From Nelumbo lutea (lineage: Eukaryota > Streptophyta > Magnoliopsida > Proteales > Nelumbonaceae), in assembly GCA_022828595.1 (NCBI GenBank), contig JAKGHH010000004.1, positions 49,836,922 through 49,900,921 on the forward strand: a stretch of DNA of 64,000 bases, given 5' to 3'. The notes under the pieces are model-generated. The model searched no databases. It saw nothing but the letters and a program-made list of their open reading frames with translations, and was not told where the DNA came from. Below, piece by piece: positions 1-12,310 of this stretch. The position numbers and the translations under genes are program-made. The first letter of the stretch is position 1. Each line of letters starts with the position of its first letter.

Positions 1-254
1 TCGATGTCTATGTTAATCTCAGGGTAATTGTGGTTTGTGGATTGGATGTCATTTTTTATTGCTTTTTGACAACAGGAAAACTGCACTAGCCTGTAGCTTG
101 TTAGGTTTGATTTGAGTAAGATTTTTTTTTTTTTAAGGTTTGAGTAAAATTGGACCATCTTCGTTGGTAGAAAAGGTATGTCACCTACAAATGATGCACC
201 ACAGTATATCTAGAAATCTGCATTTCATTTGGTAAGGACAGTATAAGAAGTCTG
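1..254. other. Unassigned AT-rich edge sequence
   Basis: No gene or repeat boundary is visible. It may be the more degraded upstream part of the LINE reverse transcriptase that becomes recognisable after about 255, but the translation is too broken to claim this. Confidence 0.3.
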
Positions 255-2231
255 TATTTGCTCTACCCAAAAATCTGGCCAATGGTAGATTTACTAGGCT
301 GTGAAGTAAAAAGTTGGCCTTTACAATAAGTAACTATGCTCTTGGGGGAAAATCCGAACCTGAAAGCTTTTTGGAACCAGGTTTAAAGCGATTCATTAAG
401 AAGTTGGCAATATGGAAGAGATGTTTTGTTTCCTTCGGGGAGGAATAACCTTGATAAAATCCACCCTAACAAATCTGTCCACTTATTTTCTCCTCACCTT
501 TAGGATTCCGATGAAAATGACCAGGAAGTTGAAAATGATAATGAGGGATTTTTGTGGGAATCCAGTGATAAAAAGAGGGATCATTAGGTATAGGGAATAT
601 CTTAAATAAAAATACAGTCCTTTTAGAGAAATGGCTATGGAGATTCCCTTGTAAAGAAGATAGGTTATGGTACATTGACATTAAAAGCATTCATGGTGAA
701 GCAGAAAATGGATGGGATGCAAAACTAGCTTCCAATACAGCTCCAAACTCTCCCTAAAAGGCAATTTTTGAGGTACTACCAACCTTTCTTCACTTTATAT
801 GTTTTAATGTTGGGTGTAGTAATGAAGTGTTATTATGGGAAGACTTGTGGGTAGGGGGTTTGCCCCTTTAGTATTAAATTTCTTGACCTCTACTCTTTGT
901 CAAACCTTCAAAACAAACTTGTTGCTAAGGTTGGCGTGCTTTCAGATTTGGGTCTCTCTTAGGACATTGCCTTCAGAAGGATCTGAGGTAATATGAATGT
1001 GCTTCCTTATTGCTCTTGATCTCAACCTTAGAGATGGTCCACTTAGACCAAAATACAATTGATAGTAGAATCTGGTCCCTAACCCCTAATGGCTTATTCT
1101 CTTGTGCCTCTTTTTTCAATCTACTCACTCATTCTGAATTTTTGGGGGTGAACTTTCTGATGAGATAAATCTGGTGCAAATTGATCCCTCCTAAAGTATA
1201 AGCCTTCTGTTGTGAAGTATTCCTAGGGAAGGTAAACATCTATGATGTGCTATAGAAAATAAGGCCAAACAAATGCTTTTCTCCTCATGTGTGTGTCTTT
1301 TGTAAGGTTTGTGATAAAACCTTATCCCATTTACTCTTATCTTGCTCTTTTGTTTCTTCTATTTGGGGAATTGTTTGTTCTCTCTTTCGATGTAGATGGA
1401 TTCTCCCACAGGATGATGTAGTAAGTCTATTCAACTCTCTTTATTGAGGCAATAGATGAAAAGAGGTAAGTGTTTATTGAAGGCAGCAAGAATTGGTATA
1501 GTATGGACTATATGGGAGGAAAGAAACCAAAGAATTTTCTTTGAAAAAAGCAAATCAAATGAGGAAATCATTGAAACCATAAAAATCAAAATTGCACATT
1601 GGATGATGATCATGCACTATTCAAAAACTTCTCCATGAATGACATTCTAAGGAACTAGATTGAAATGGTACAAACAAATGTGAGAGTGGAGTGGAAGCCA
1701 CTTGCACTAAATAAACTAAAACTAAACTTTGATGGAAGTTCTTTTGGCAACTCGGGAAAGGTCGGTATAGGGGGTGTGCTTAGAAATCATCAATGAGAAG
1801 TTGTGGCACTTTTTTCAGGGCCAATAGGTATTGGTGATTCAATTCAGATGGAATCTCTAGCTCTCTCACAATGATTAAAGCTTGCTGAGCAGATTGGAGC
1901 AACATATTTAGAAATTGAAGGTGACTCACTATTGGTCATTTCTTGAAATAAACAAATCACATCAGCACCTTGAAAGTTCAAATTTATCTATAGGGAAATT
2001 GACATACTTGCAAGGAGGTTCAACTCTCAATTTGGTTGGATAAAAAGGACTGCAAATGGTTTGGTGGATACCTTAGCAAAACAGGGGGCAAATAGATCTA
2101 CCTTGTTCTGGGCAGAACTGTAACTGTTAGTATGTGTTTGTAGCTTGGGTCATTGTAGTGCTGAAACCAAACTCTTGTAATTCAATATATTTCTGATCAT
2201 AATAAAAGTCTTATTTGCTGATAAAAAAAAA
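255..2231 (+). mobile_element. L1-type LINE, 5'-truncated ORF2 remnant with poly(A)
   Basis: The three forward frames together give the C-terminal half of a plant non-LTR reverse transcriptase. A degraded 'LGCEV..LP...LGLPLGGNP' region lies near 280-355. It is followed by the 'ITLIKSTLTNLSTYF' thumb segment (about 445-490), the 'LWED.WVGG.PL' region (about 835-865), and a zf-RVT type zinc-binding region with 'CVFCKVCDKTLSHLLLSCSF' near 1285-1350. An RNase H-like domain follows, and the element ends in an A-run at 2222-2231 just after a polyadenylation-like 'aataaaa'. Frameshifts and stops occur throughout, so it is dead. The 5' end and target duplication were not found. Family assignment to plant L1 rests on domain order. 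Confidence 0.8.
1667..2122 (+). pseudogene. RNase H-like domain of the LINE (RVT_3 type)
   Basis: Translation gives 'KPLALNKLKLNFDGSSFGN', then 'GIGGVLRNH', 'ESLALS', 'IEGDSLLVIS' and 'NGLVDTLAKQGA'. These are the order and spacing of the plant-type RNase H fold (D-E-D carboxylates in FDGS, E of MESLA, D of GDS). This domain sits at the C-terminus of many plant L1 ORF2 proteins and degrades the RNA strand of the RNA:DNA hybrid. At least three in-frame stops (after NHQ, in SQ*LK, in IS*NK) make it non-functional. Confidence 0.75.
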
Positions 2232-2398
2232 GCCCAAAATCTTCTTTGACCCCTCAATTTCATTGCTCGATAAATATTTTTTAGTATAAGGTTACTCATT
2301 TCAAATCTAGAATAGAAAGTTTTCTCTTATATCCCTTTGGTTGATATAGTATTATATAAGACTACATAGGAAAATTGAAAGGGGACTAAATGGCAATT
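2232..2398. other. Short unassigned spacer
   Basis: AT-rich sequence after the LINE poly(A). No feature seen. Confidence 0.4.
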
Positions 2399-2452
2399 GG
2401 CGCCAAAAATAATACTTTAGTGGCAGTCGTACTGCCGCTAAAAGCAAAGTAG
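2399..2452 (+). mobile_element. Candidate CACTA-type terminus with subterminal repeats
   Basis: The stretch reads a degenerate 'GCGCCAAAAATAATACTT', then two short inverted subterminal motifs (AGTGGCAG and CTGCCGCTAAAA). The same order and motifs, read inward, occur at the terminus at 35629 (GCGCTACAAAAA..., AGCGGCAG, CTGCCGCTAAAA). Both are followed inward by a pyrimidine-rich CTCTTCC tract. This fits one family of En/Spm-like elements. The canonical CACTA pentamer is not intact, so the call is tentative. Confidence 0.4.
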
Positions 2453-3768
2453 GAATTAGGTTGTTTCCCTCCTCTTCCCTCTTCTCACTCTCTTCCCACC
2501 CTATTTCTCTCATACTTGCTCGCTCTCACATTCGAGCTCTCACCTATATCTCACCTAACAACAATGCTGGTGTTAGGTACTCTCTCTCTCATTGTCTTTG
2601 ATCAATTTGGATTTGTCTCAACTCTCCACTGAACAACACAAGCCAACAACACGACGCTCAGCGGTGTGGATTCTAGTAATTGACGTTCAGTGGTGTCCAT
2701 TAGGTATTTGCTAGAATTCTACATCCAAAACAGGTTTCAGACCACATCTTAATTTGGATATTCTAGAATTCCTTTTAACTAATCGTTATGCAGTTAGGTA
2801 TTTTAGTTTTAATTTGATTTAGTGGCATGTGTAGGATGTGATGTAAATCTGTGTGAAATTTGTAAATGCTGCATCAGTTATGAAGTAGAAAGAACTATGA
2901 AATTTGTTCTTGTTTCGTTTTGTTTTATTTCTACTGTGAACATCATAAGGTGTTTTATTTAGTAGTGGAGGATTTAGGACTTTGATATATTCACTCTTCA
3001 AGAGTTGTGTTTGTTAGAATTGACCAGATCTTGCAAGAGAAAAGATGCTTTTAATGGACGAAATTTTCTACATAATATTTATTCTCATACATGGTTTTTT
3101 CACTGAGAAAATTAATCATTTTTTTGCTACAATGCTCCATTTTAGAAATCCACTAGCCTGAAGTCACTAGCTAGTAAAATCCACTAATTAACGTCAATGC
3201 TCATTGTGATTTTAACATTACCAATAAAGAAAAAGAAAAAAAAAGCAATATTAATGAATTATCGTAGGCATGCTTTGTACTTTGACTGCAAAGGTGCACT
3301 AGTGTTCTGCATAGGTGGGACATGGCCAAATGAATGATACAGCAAAGAAAAAAACTCGGGAATGGATTTATCAACTCATGATATATAAGCCTCAGAAAAG
3401 TACAACCTTCATGTTTGTATTGGCTGTAAATGTTGATTCAGGGCCCAAATCACAAATTGATGCCGAAAAGAAACAATCTTCAAGAGGAGATAAAACCTAC
3501 TAATTGCCAGGAGTTCAAATTTTATATAATAGGAACTTATACAGCTAATGGGTTAGGAAATCTTCCACTCTGTCAAAAACAACATAAGTTTGCTGCACTT
3601 ACTCAAATTATGAGCATGTTGTGGATGTAAACCCGGAAGAGAAAATTGCAGGGAAAGCAGTATGAAGGGATATAGACATATTATTTTACTCCTACGTGTT
3701 TTTAAATTTTATGTGAAGAGGAAATCTTTGGATCAGATCTCATTATCACCATGTAATTTGTTATGGTG
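2453..3768. other. CT-rich then AT-rich sequence without a clear gene
   Basis: A pyrimidine-rich stretch at about 2465-2600 looks like a transcript leader. The rest is AT-rich. Short open frames at 3315-3630 have no recognisable domain and are not called. Confidence 0.35.
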
Positions 3769-3773
3769 AGACC

Positions 3774-4381
3774 TGATGGTGCACAATCTGGAGCTCCTAG
3801 CTGGATGATAGATTGGACATCAGTTGCTTGACTGGCAAATAAGCCTACAAGAAAAGAAAGCACAGAGAAACCAGGGTGGATAATCCGGCATGGTCGCTCT
3901 GATGCTTAAGTTAGTAGCTGATTTGTGGACGAGCTCAAAACTTGAGAGTGAGAGCTAGAAGCAATAAATCGCGTGTACCTTATGCTATGGGGTTAGGAAC
4001 CTATATAATTGACCTGACGTAGGTCTCATGGAACACCTCCGAGATCTCGACCCGTGTGGTTAAGAGTCCATTCCGCATCAGGAGATGGACATCGTGCCAT
4101 CAAATAAAGCTTATCATGTCCGTTTGTTCCAGGCAAGATAAGGATAAGGCCTATGATCATGGAGCGTGATCCCGAAGGGCTTGGAGACAACTGGCAGGCT
4201 TCTAGAAATCTACTATGTTTTACCTCGGTAGGTTTGGTCGTCCTGAGTTGCCCGAGCTTTGGTCCTAGCCGAGGTGGCCCGACTTGCCAAGGTGGACGAA
4301 GATGCTGAGTCACGCATCTAGTCATCAGGTCACGTCCACGTGTCCGCTATTTACTAGGTCAAGTCAAATCATCCCTTATCA
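3774..4381 (-). mobile_element. Solo LTR of the Tat-like gypsy family, TSD AGACC
   Basis: The segment starts TGATGGTGCACAATC and ends CCCTTATCA. It is flanked by the identical 5-bp duplication agacc at 3769-3773 and 4382-4386. Its ends and internal motifs (TCCTAGCTGG near the left end, CTCCGATGCTTAAG-like block, TACTAGGTC near the right end) match the LTRs at 12311-12970, 22381-23019 and 60774-61536. No primer-binding site or internal region adjoins it, so LTR-LTR recombination removed the body. Orientation follows the full element at 12311-23019. Confidence 0.85.
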
Positions 4382-4386
4382 AGACC

Positions 4387-5624
4387 CAACACCATAATCG
4401 ATTCAATATTTAATAAATGAAAGCCAAATAACCGTTCAGAAGTCAGAACTTTAAGAATGGGAAAAAAGTCAATAGGGTTTATGTTTGAAGCATTGCCTCT
4501 GGGCCTCTAGAGCCACAAGGGTTCGGGAAAATTGATGATGAGTTTAGATCCTTGTAAAGATATACACAAAAGTCAAGTGGTTGCTATGATCACGACACCA
4601 TGAATATAAAATAATGACAGGGTTTTGTGGTTTTTTTTTCAATAATCAATCTAATTGAATGGATAAGTTGGTAGAAATGCCATGAAAATGAAAAAGGCAT
4701 CACAAAAGAATTTGGGGTGTTTAATGTCCTATGGCCTTCTTATACAGTATTGTTGTATTAAGAGATATTTCTCAAAGTAAGATTAACATTTTTTATTGGA
4801 CTAGTATATTTGCACGTGGAAATTTTAGATGACGAAGATACTGATATATATTCAAATATTATGTCCCAAAGATGGTAATATTATATTTATAAAATAATTT
4901 AATATTAAAAATGTACCAAATGTTTTTATAAATATGTATTTTTCTTGTATATTTTGTGTTTTTGTCTTTTTATAGATTTTATTATTTAATTATGACATAA
5001 TGGCTTGACCCATTTCACCTAGATGATTAAATTGATTACCTACCACCTAGATCGAAGGACAATTTTTTTTTGTTTAATGCAAAAAAAAAAGAGAGATTTA
5101 GGGCCTGTTTGGTTCACAAACAAGACCAAAAGTAATTTTATTAATCTATTTATTATTTTCTTATTACTTTATTAATATTTTAAAAATATATAATTATTAT
5201 TTTATTAGAATTAATTTATTATTATTGAATAACTAAAATGTTAGTATTTTATCATTAATCTTTTTATATTATATATATTTTTATTAGTACCTAATTATTC
5301 TTATTATTTAATAAATAATATTTTAGCTTTTCATTATTACTTTGTTTTTATTATTTTATTAGTATTTATTATTAATTTATGAATATTTTTTTAAATATCA
5401 TAATATTATTATGAATTTAATAACATTTTTACTATTTTATTTTATTAATAGTTTATTGTATTATTATATTTTATTCTTATTTTCTTATTAATTTATTAAT
5501 ATTTTATTATAGTATGATTGTTTTAAAATTTTCTACTAATATTTATTATTATTATTATATTTAATAATTAATGTCCTTGTTTTTAATTATTAATTATTAA
5601 AAATTTATTATTTTATAATTAATA

Positions 5625-5717
<93 letters not shown>

Positions 5718-6428
5718 TAACTAATTCATAATTTATTATCCTATTAACATTAGGGTTTGGGAGCTTTTTGTCATGAGCTTTTTATTTCTTTATAGCCTCT
5801 CTTATGGTAATCAACATTCCATTCCACCATATGGCCGTTAGCACCTTAAATATATGACAATGAGAGGGATTTGAATGAGGTGAAAAATAATAGTTCAAAT
5901 TACATGTTTTTCCCTCACAATTGAAAAGGGACTAAATTCAATTTATATTTTTTATATTTTCATGTGTATAAAAATGATACTTATTTATGGCACTTAATTT
6001 TATTTTATAAGATGAATATACAATATTAGAGATGTACCCAAATGTTTTTTTACAAAATTTAATTTTTAAATTTTTATTATTTAATTATGATATCAAATAT
6101 TGACACATTTGACCTAAAAGTTGAACTGTTGACCCGGACCAAATAAAAAATCAATTTCGTTTCTGGTTGATTTTAAATTTATATTTCATTTCCATTGTTA
6201 ACAAAAATAATTCTTGTTTATGACACTTATTTTTCTTTAAAATGATTTATATAAAATATTAGAGAAATGATCCATTTTTCTAAATTCTTTTATTTTGTGA
6301 GTTTGTTATCATTTTAAATATTTTATTATTAATTATGATATCATGGATTCACCCAATTAATCAGGATGGTTGAATTGGGTTACCCACCACCACTTGGATG
6401 GAAGAATAATTTTGTGTTCTTGTTAACT
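4387..6428. repeat. AT-rich degenerate repeats
   Basis: Related blocks recur at about 4810-5060, 5960-6160 and 6200-6410. Each has a GACACTTA/ATGATAC start, a 'TTATTTAATTATGA' core and a 'GACCCATTT.ACC' end. They look like diverged copies of one AT-rich element whose family I do not recognise. A 'GGGCCTGTTTGGTTC' MITE-type terminus occurs at about 5101 without a visible partner. Confidence 0.4.
5627..5713. repeat. (ATT)n microsatellite
   Basis: About 29 nearly perfect ATT units lie inside an AT-rich tract. Confidence 0.95.
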
Positions 6429-6436
6429 TTAAAAAA

Positions 6437-7261
6437 GGATAAATTGTTGAAACTATCCCTAAAGTTTCTAACCATTGTTGAAATCTCTCCTAAAGTTTGG
6501 TAATTGCAATTGCTTCATTGAACTTTCCAATATAGATGCAAGTAGACCCCCCCCTCTCTTAGAATCCTTTAACAAGAGGCACACAAATGTCCAAAACACC
6601 CTTTCAATAACCCTTGAGGATGATTTTTGCATAAAAAACAATACAAACTTTATGAACAAAAAAAAAATAAGTTTAAATTGCAACTTTGAGGGATTCATAT
6701 GAAGGGAAAATTTATAAAATAAATCGATTTTAGTAGGGGTGAGTAAACAGTTTATTTGATTAAAAACTGAACTGAATAAACCAAAACTTTTAAAACTAAA
6801 ATTTTAAAAGAAAACCAAAATATTAAAAAACCAAATAACCGAAACCAAAATTTTTGGTTTGATTTTTTATTATTTTGGTTAAAATTGAATTTCAAAATTA
6901 TATATATTTTAATATATTATAGATATTATAAAGTTTAGTTTAATCAGTTTTTTTGGTTAACCGAATTTCTAAACCTGAAAACTAAAACCAAAACTGAAAA
7001 TTTCAGTTTGACTTTTCTGTTTTAACCGAATAATGCTCACCCCTAAATTTTCAGAAAAGAGATTGGAAGGGTTTGGTGTAGTGATTGATATGAAGGGAAA
7101 ATAAAATAACATTTTAGTCAAATTAACTACATGGTTATAACAGAAGGGGTCTACTTGCAATTGTGTTACAAAGTTTAGAGGAGGTGATTGCAATTACCAA
7201 ACTTTAGGGGAGGTTTCAGCAATTGTTAGAAACTTCAAAGGAGGTTTTAGAATTTTACCCC
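6437..7261. mobile_element. Long-TIR DNA transposon derivative, TSD TTAAAAAA
   Basis: The left arm (6437-6550) and the reverse complement of the right arm (about 7140-7261) share a terminal repeat of roughly 110 bases. Both carry 'AAAGTTTGGTAATTGCAAT' and 'GCAAGTAGACCCC'. The 8-bp sequence ttaaaaaa flanks it at 6429-6436 and 7262-7269. No transposase is present, so it is non-autonomous. The TSD length fits hAT-like elements, but the AT-rich flank also allows a 9-bp Mutator reading. Confidence 0.75.
6734..7045. mobile_element. Nested MITE with TAGGGGTGAG termini
   Basis: The left end TAGGGGTGAGTAAAC and the reverse complement of the right end TAGGGGTGAGCATTA form the TIR. The interior is rich in GGTTTTGGTT/AAACCGAA motifs in opposing orientation. 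This layout is common in plant MITEs of the 'AGGGGTG.GCAAA' type. It lies wholly inside the 6437-7261 element, so it is the younger insertion. Confidence 0.65.
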
Positions 7262-7269
7262 TTAAAAAA

Positions 7270-8632
7270 CGTGTGTTTCATATTCTTAAAACGTATTTGA
7301 TATTTGATAAAGATCTAATTATTAGAATTTATTAAATAAAAAATACCTTAAATACAAGATTTAATGCGAGAGAATGTGAGTTAATACCTTAAAAATAAGA
7401 TTTAATGAGAGGGAATTAAGTGGTGTGAAAAATTGTAAATGATATTACATTGTTAGCCCTCATAATTAAAGAGGGACTAAATTCAAAAATATGGGTAGTT
7501 TAGTTAAAAAGAAAATTCCACACCTTTATTATTGTTTAATATGCCAAATGTATGATGTTAAAAATGTTTCCAAATTTTTCTTTAATTTCTATATTTTTTA
7601 CATTTTATCTATTTTTCAATTTTTAACGTTTATTTGTGGCAACATGAGTTAGCCCATTTGACCCAAAATGGTTTAATTTCTTACCACTACGGCACCGCCT
7701 AGATGAAAACACTATTTTTTCTATTTAGATTTTAAAAGTATAAGTTTTTATATTATTGGAATTATATGGATTTAATTAATAGAATTTAGTGATGAGAATA
7801 AGTAAAAATACTTTAAATATATGCTTCAATGAGGGTGAATGGGAGTTAATATGTTAAATGTGTGATTTAATGAGAGGGAATTGAATGTATTGAATAATAG
7901 TATTCAAATTACATTTTCTACCCTCACAAAAGAGGGGCCATATTTCAAAAAAATGGGTATTTTAATCAAGAAAATTTCTAGAAATTTTAGAGGCTATTCA
8001 TACTTTTATGGTAGTATAGATATAACATTGAATAGAATGGAATGATAAAACAGGAATCATGTAGCCAACTCCGTATGGTTGGGAGTTGGGACAAGGGTGT
8101 GATGTTGATGATGGGATTAACATTTTTTATTCTATTATTTAAGATAGAAGTCAAACAAGTTTACTATGCTAGCATTTTGCACCAAATGGAAACAACTCCA
8201 AATGACACTTATTCCATGATTAAGAAAAAAAATAAGAGAATGGTAGACCAAATAAATGATTCACCATGAAAAGCAAGAAAGAAAGTCTCATAGTGTTGTT
8301 CACCAAAAAATTCTGAAAAAACATGCTATGAAAATTAGAATTACATTTTTTTTGAGAACTAAAATGATAAGAAAGAAATCCAAGAAGAAGATGAAGATCT
8401 GAATCTAGATTAAGATTTTATCCATCATGAGACATCTAATGTCGAACAACTTAATCAACTCAAGTGGCAAAGGTTCTTGGAATGGTCCATATCAATCTAA
8501 TTTCACAATGATACGTTACCTTCTCCCAAAAAAAAAATATCAATGTAATTTTACTAAGATTAACTAGACTATGTAAAACAAGAAAGCTCTTAATTTAACA
8601 AAACCTTCAAGACATGAAAAAGGAACTAAGGT
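7270..8632. other. AT-rich intergenic sequence with degenerate repeats
   Basis: Blocks containing 'GAGAGGGAATT.A.TG..TGAA' and 'CCCTCA.AA.AGAGGG' recur at about 7405-7490 and 7865-7960 and resemble one at 5860-5940. No coding domain was seen. Confidence 0.35.
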
Positions 8633-8943
8633 TCTATTTGGTTCGCATCTAGAATTAGAATTGGAATCTAAATCGAAAACCTTCGGAATCAGAATCGGAA
8701 TTAGAATGGTCTATTCCCATAGTCTATTTGATTCATGCAAGAATGGGAATGGGAATCGGAATAAGCAGGAAAGGGATTTCATCTCAAGGGAGGGGTAGGG
8801 AATGGCCATTCCCTCAAATGGGGGAATGCCATTCCAGCAAGAATGGGAGTGGGATTCTTACTCCACTCAACCAAATAGTTAGATTCGGAATAACCCATTC
8901 CGGTTCCAATACTAGACCCTTATTCCCGTGAACCAAACAGGGC
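8633..8943. mobile_element. MITE with 'CTGTTTGGTTC' termini
   Basis: The left end GGTTCTATTTGGTTCGCAT pairs with the reverse complement of the right end, GGCCCTGTTTGGTTCACGG. The interior is made of GGAATGGGAATG / CATTCC blocks in both orientations. This is a widespread plant MITE architecture. I could not fix the target duplication, so the superfamily is open. Confidence 0.6.
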
Positions 8944-9276
8944 CTGGGCCTAAATGTATCCTTGCAAACCCTTTAAGAGTAAAGGAAAACACTTAATATA
9001 ATACAAAAACTCCAACAATGTTGCAAATCCTTCAAACAAGCCTCAAGTCCCAAGCCTCACACACCCTTTAAGAACACTGGCATGCATGTGTATGTATTGT
9101 GAAGCAAGCGAAAGCATAGAAGATCAAGTGAAAACATAGGACTGAAAATTTTAGCTTCTAAGAAATGTGATTCTGGACCAGGCCTAATTCTCGCTACGTT
9201 CTTTAAGTAAAACGAACACATGTAGAGTTCACACACATGAAAGAAGGGTCGTATTTGACATTTTGCAAAAATTAGT
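8944..9276. other. Unassigned spacer
   Basis: No gene or repeat boundary recognised. Confidence 0.35.
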
Positions 9277-12200
9277 GTTAGCACCCGATTTTTGCTTGGT
9301 CCCTTCTTTGACTCATATCCTGCACTTTGGATGCTTAACCAGACCACGCCAGTCGCCTTAAAACATGTCAAAACCTTAAGAAACCAAATTTTAGCCCAAG
9401 TACTCATAAATCCACCGTTAAATCTACATGATTCCCTTTTGATGGTCTTGATTATGCCACATCACCATACTTGATCCCCGATCAAACTCCATCACATGAA
9501 ACAAAATCCTTAAACAATTAATCACATAAAATTTTAACCCTAAATTCCTGGATTTATCCAATCATCCATCGGAGATTCCATTTTGATATGTATAACATTG
9601 CGATGCTCCTCGAACCTAAAACCCGTGATATGCACAAACCTAACCCGATCAAACCATTCCAACAACCTCATAATCCCAATCCATACCTACCCACCAAATT
9701 TTATCCCCAAATTCTCTTGTTTAACCCAACATCAAGGCTTAGTTATGTTTTGACGAATCTTATTGATCAAAAGCTCACCTGTCATAAATCTCCATCATCT
9801 AAGCCTTATTTGGCCTATCAAACCTTGCCACCATTTTTAGAGACCCAAAAAACCCAACACATCAAATTTCACAACCAAACACTTCCATTTAACTGTTAAA
9901 AAAGTAAGATTCCAATCCGTGCCCTCTTGTTGATTGGAAAATCATAAGCTAAGACCATGACATGAACTAAATCAGTCAATATACACCTCTGATAAAGATC
10001 CATCACTTCTATCAAATTTAGGATGTTCAGAAATGCCTATCCACCAAATTTCGATCCAAAATTCCCCTATTTGACCATTCATTAAACAAACATTATATTT
10101 TAGCAAATCTTATTGATCCAAACTTGTCAGCCACAAATCTCAATCATCTCGACCATATTTGTCTGATCAGACCTCACCACTGTGTTCAGAGATCCAAAAA
10201 ACCCCAACACACCAAATTTCATGACAAGATTCATCCGTTTGACCGTTAAACTAGAAAGATATCATTTCGATGCACTAGATTGAATCACCACATCAGCTGC
10301 CCGACTTAGGATCTTAAGAGGGTGGGGGCTAGTGTTAGCTCCTTACTTAACCCCATTAAAACACCTGGACCAATGAATTTGAGCCTAATAGACTTAAAGA
10401 GCTCAAAATACTAAACCAACCCCCACTTAAAACTAATAAATGACAAACCTCATTTAAAAAGATAATCAAATTTATGTTTTCTGCCACCGTCAGTCCCAAA
10501 TACGGGATTACAACATCTGGCATGCCCCAGTCCCTCATTAGATGCATGAAATTCATAAGAATCCTTCCAAAGTTGAGAAAATTTGTTACACAAAGAAGGG
10601 AGGGTCAATTATAAGCCCTTCTCTCTCAAAATCCTTGCCTATTTTAGTGAAAGAGTTATGTTGAATCATAGACAATGTTGTCAGCATTCGATTTTTACTC
10701 GGTCCCCCGTCTGAACCTCCGATTCGACCCAAACACCCGATCAAACCCATTCAACCTCTCTGAAACACTCAAAAACCCAGAAAACCCAAATTTCACCTCA
10801 AGAACCCTGAGATTTACCGTAAAACATGTCTGATACCAATCTGATGGCTCCAATCGGACCCTACTTACACCTCAAGCACTAGATCTGACCCCACCATCAA
10901 ACCCAAGACATCCCAAAACACCAACCTATAAAATTTCATCCCAAAGCACCTTTCCTTACCCCTCCATTGGACCAAGATTCTATTGTAAGGCTCTAGATTG
11001 ACCAGATTCCAAATCCACCCGATCTAAGCCCAGTTGGCCCAATTTAACCTGACCAATCAACTCAAAATGTCCAAAAACCCCACCTTATAAAACTTCAGCC
11101 AAAAATACCCTCATTAACCCTTCCATCCAAAAATATTCCATTTCGGCCAATCCTACTAGCCCACATACACAAACCCACTCTCTGTGGTCAGACCCATCTC
11201 AACCCTCCACTTTTTTGACCTAGAACCACCCATCATTGAACCAAGAACCCAGTTCAACCCCTGGACCTGGTTTAGCTCAACTTACCAAAAATTACCAAAA
11301 TATCCCTCGGATTCCCCAAAATTATGAGATTGCCCCTGCCTCCCATATAAATTCAACATAACCTCTTCATTCACACTAATCCAAAGAACTTGAAGGAATA
11401 CACTATTCACCTCCCTTCGTTTGAACTAGAGGAGCAGCGGCAAACTTCCTCCCCTGCACCACTTCCCGACCATTCTCTCTCATCTTCCTCTCTATCTCTC
11501 TCTTTTCCTCTTTCCCTCTCTTATTCGTTTCTTTTTTCGCCCACCCTTTTTTCCCGATCGCAGTGGCGATCTACTTTCAGTCGACCCGCTTCTAATCTCC
11601 TCTCTTCTTCCTCAACCTTTATCATCTATATTTTCCCCACTCTCCTCTATTATTACTACTTTTTTTCTTTCTTTCTTCCCTTTCTCCTTGGTTGCATGCT
11701 TGCAAAGCTCCTCTGTTTTCTGGTTATGGAGAAAATCGCATAATAGAGGGACCTGTTGGTTTCCTTCTTGCATTATGTCCGGTGATTTTCCTTCATTTTT
11801 TTATCCCTATTTATTTCTCATTGTCTACATCTCTCTTCTTTAGTGTTTCGGCCTCCCCAAACCCCATGAGGAATCTTTGTAGCACCTCCCACTCGAACAG
11901 ATTTGATGCGTAGAGATAGCACCAGCACCGTAATCACAATCTCTTGAGTCCCAATGGTTACTTCTTCTTTCCAGCTCTCTCGGTTGTAGCAATCAATCCC
12001 AATCTTAGGCCACGTCTCCATCTCTATCAAGTAACACTCAGCCTTTTTGCTCCGTTAACTACTAATTTCCACTCGTTTTGTTTGGTTGTGCAGGTTCATA
12101 TCTCTGGCTAACAGAAGAGAGACTGAGCTATTTCAAACTCTAGTAAATTTCGGTATCAGCCCAGATTGGTTTATTCGATCCCCTTTTTAGATATGCAGAC

Positions 12201-12310
12201 TTCGTTTGAAACTGTGGTTTTATTTCATTTTTTTATTTTTATTTTTTAGTATTTTGTTTTTTCTTTAAATCGAATATGCCAGTTGAATATCAGTTCTCCG
12301 TATCAATAGT
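9277..12310 (+). mobile_element. Degenerate gypsy LTR-type sequence
   Basis: Two LTR-like starts are present: TGTTAGCACCCGATTTTTGC at 9277 and TGTTGTCAGCATTCGATTTT at 10677. Both are followed by C-rich, GA-poor sequence. A TATA-type CATATAAATTC lies at 11344, followed by a CT-rich leader. The sequence breaks at 12310 where a Tat-like gypsy inserted, and resumes at 23020. The downstream part has the 'GGTGCCTAAtcCCTTCCC' block that also precedes the primer-binding site at 36270. I read it as one or two long, overlapping gypsy LTRs with lost boundaries. Confidence 0.45.
9400..10275. repeat. Tandem array with about 350-bp unit
   Basis: The block 'CCACCAAATTTtatCC' starts at 9691 and again at 10041. 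'AATCTTATTGATC' and 'AAACCCCAACACA.CAAATTTCA' recur with the same offset. A partial earlier copy lies at about 9530-9600. Copies are well diverged. Confidence 0.6.

Noticed and set aside
3315..3630. Two plus-strand frames of 62-66 codons considered as a host exon
   Set aside because: No recognisable motif and no convincing splice sites.
8042..8269. 75-codon plus-strand frame
   Set aside because: Located in AT-rich repeat sequence, with no domain and no flanking exon signals.
11390..11743. Ser/Pro/Leu-rich open frame near an LTR TATA box
   Set aside because: It is a CT-rich LTR leader translated by chance. There is no recognisable protein and the start lies inside a repeat.
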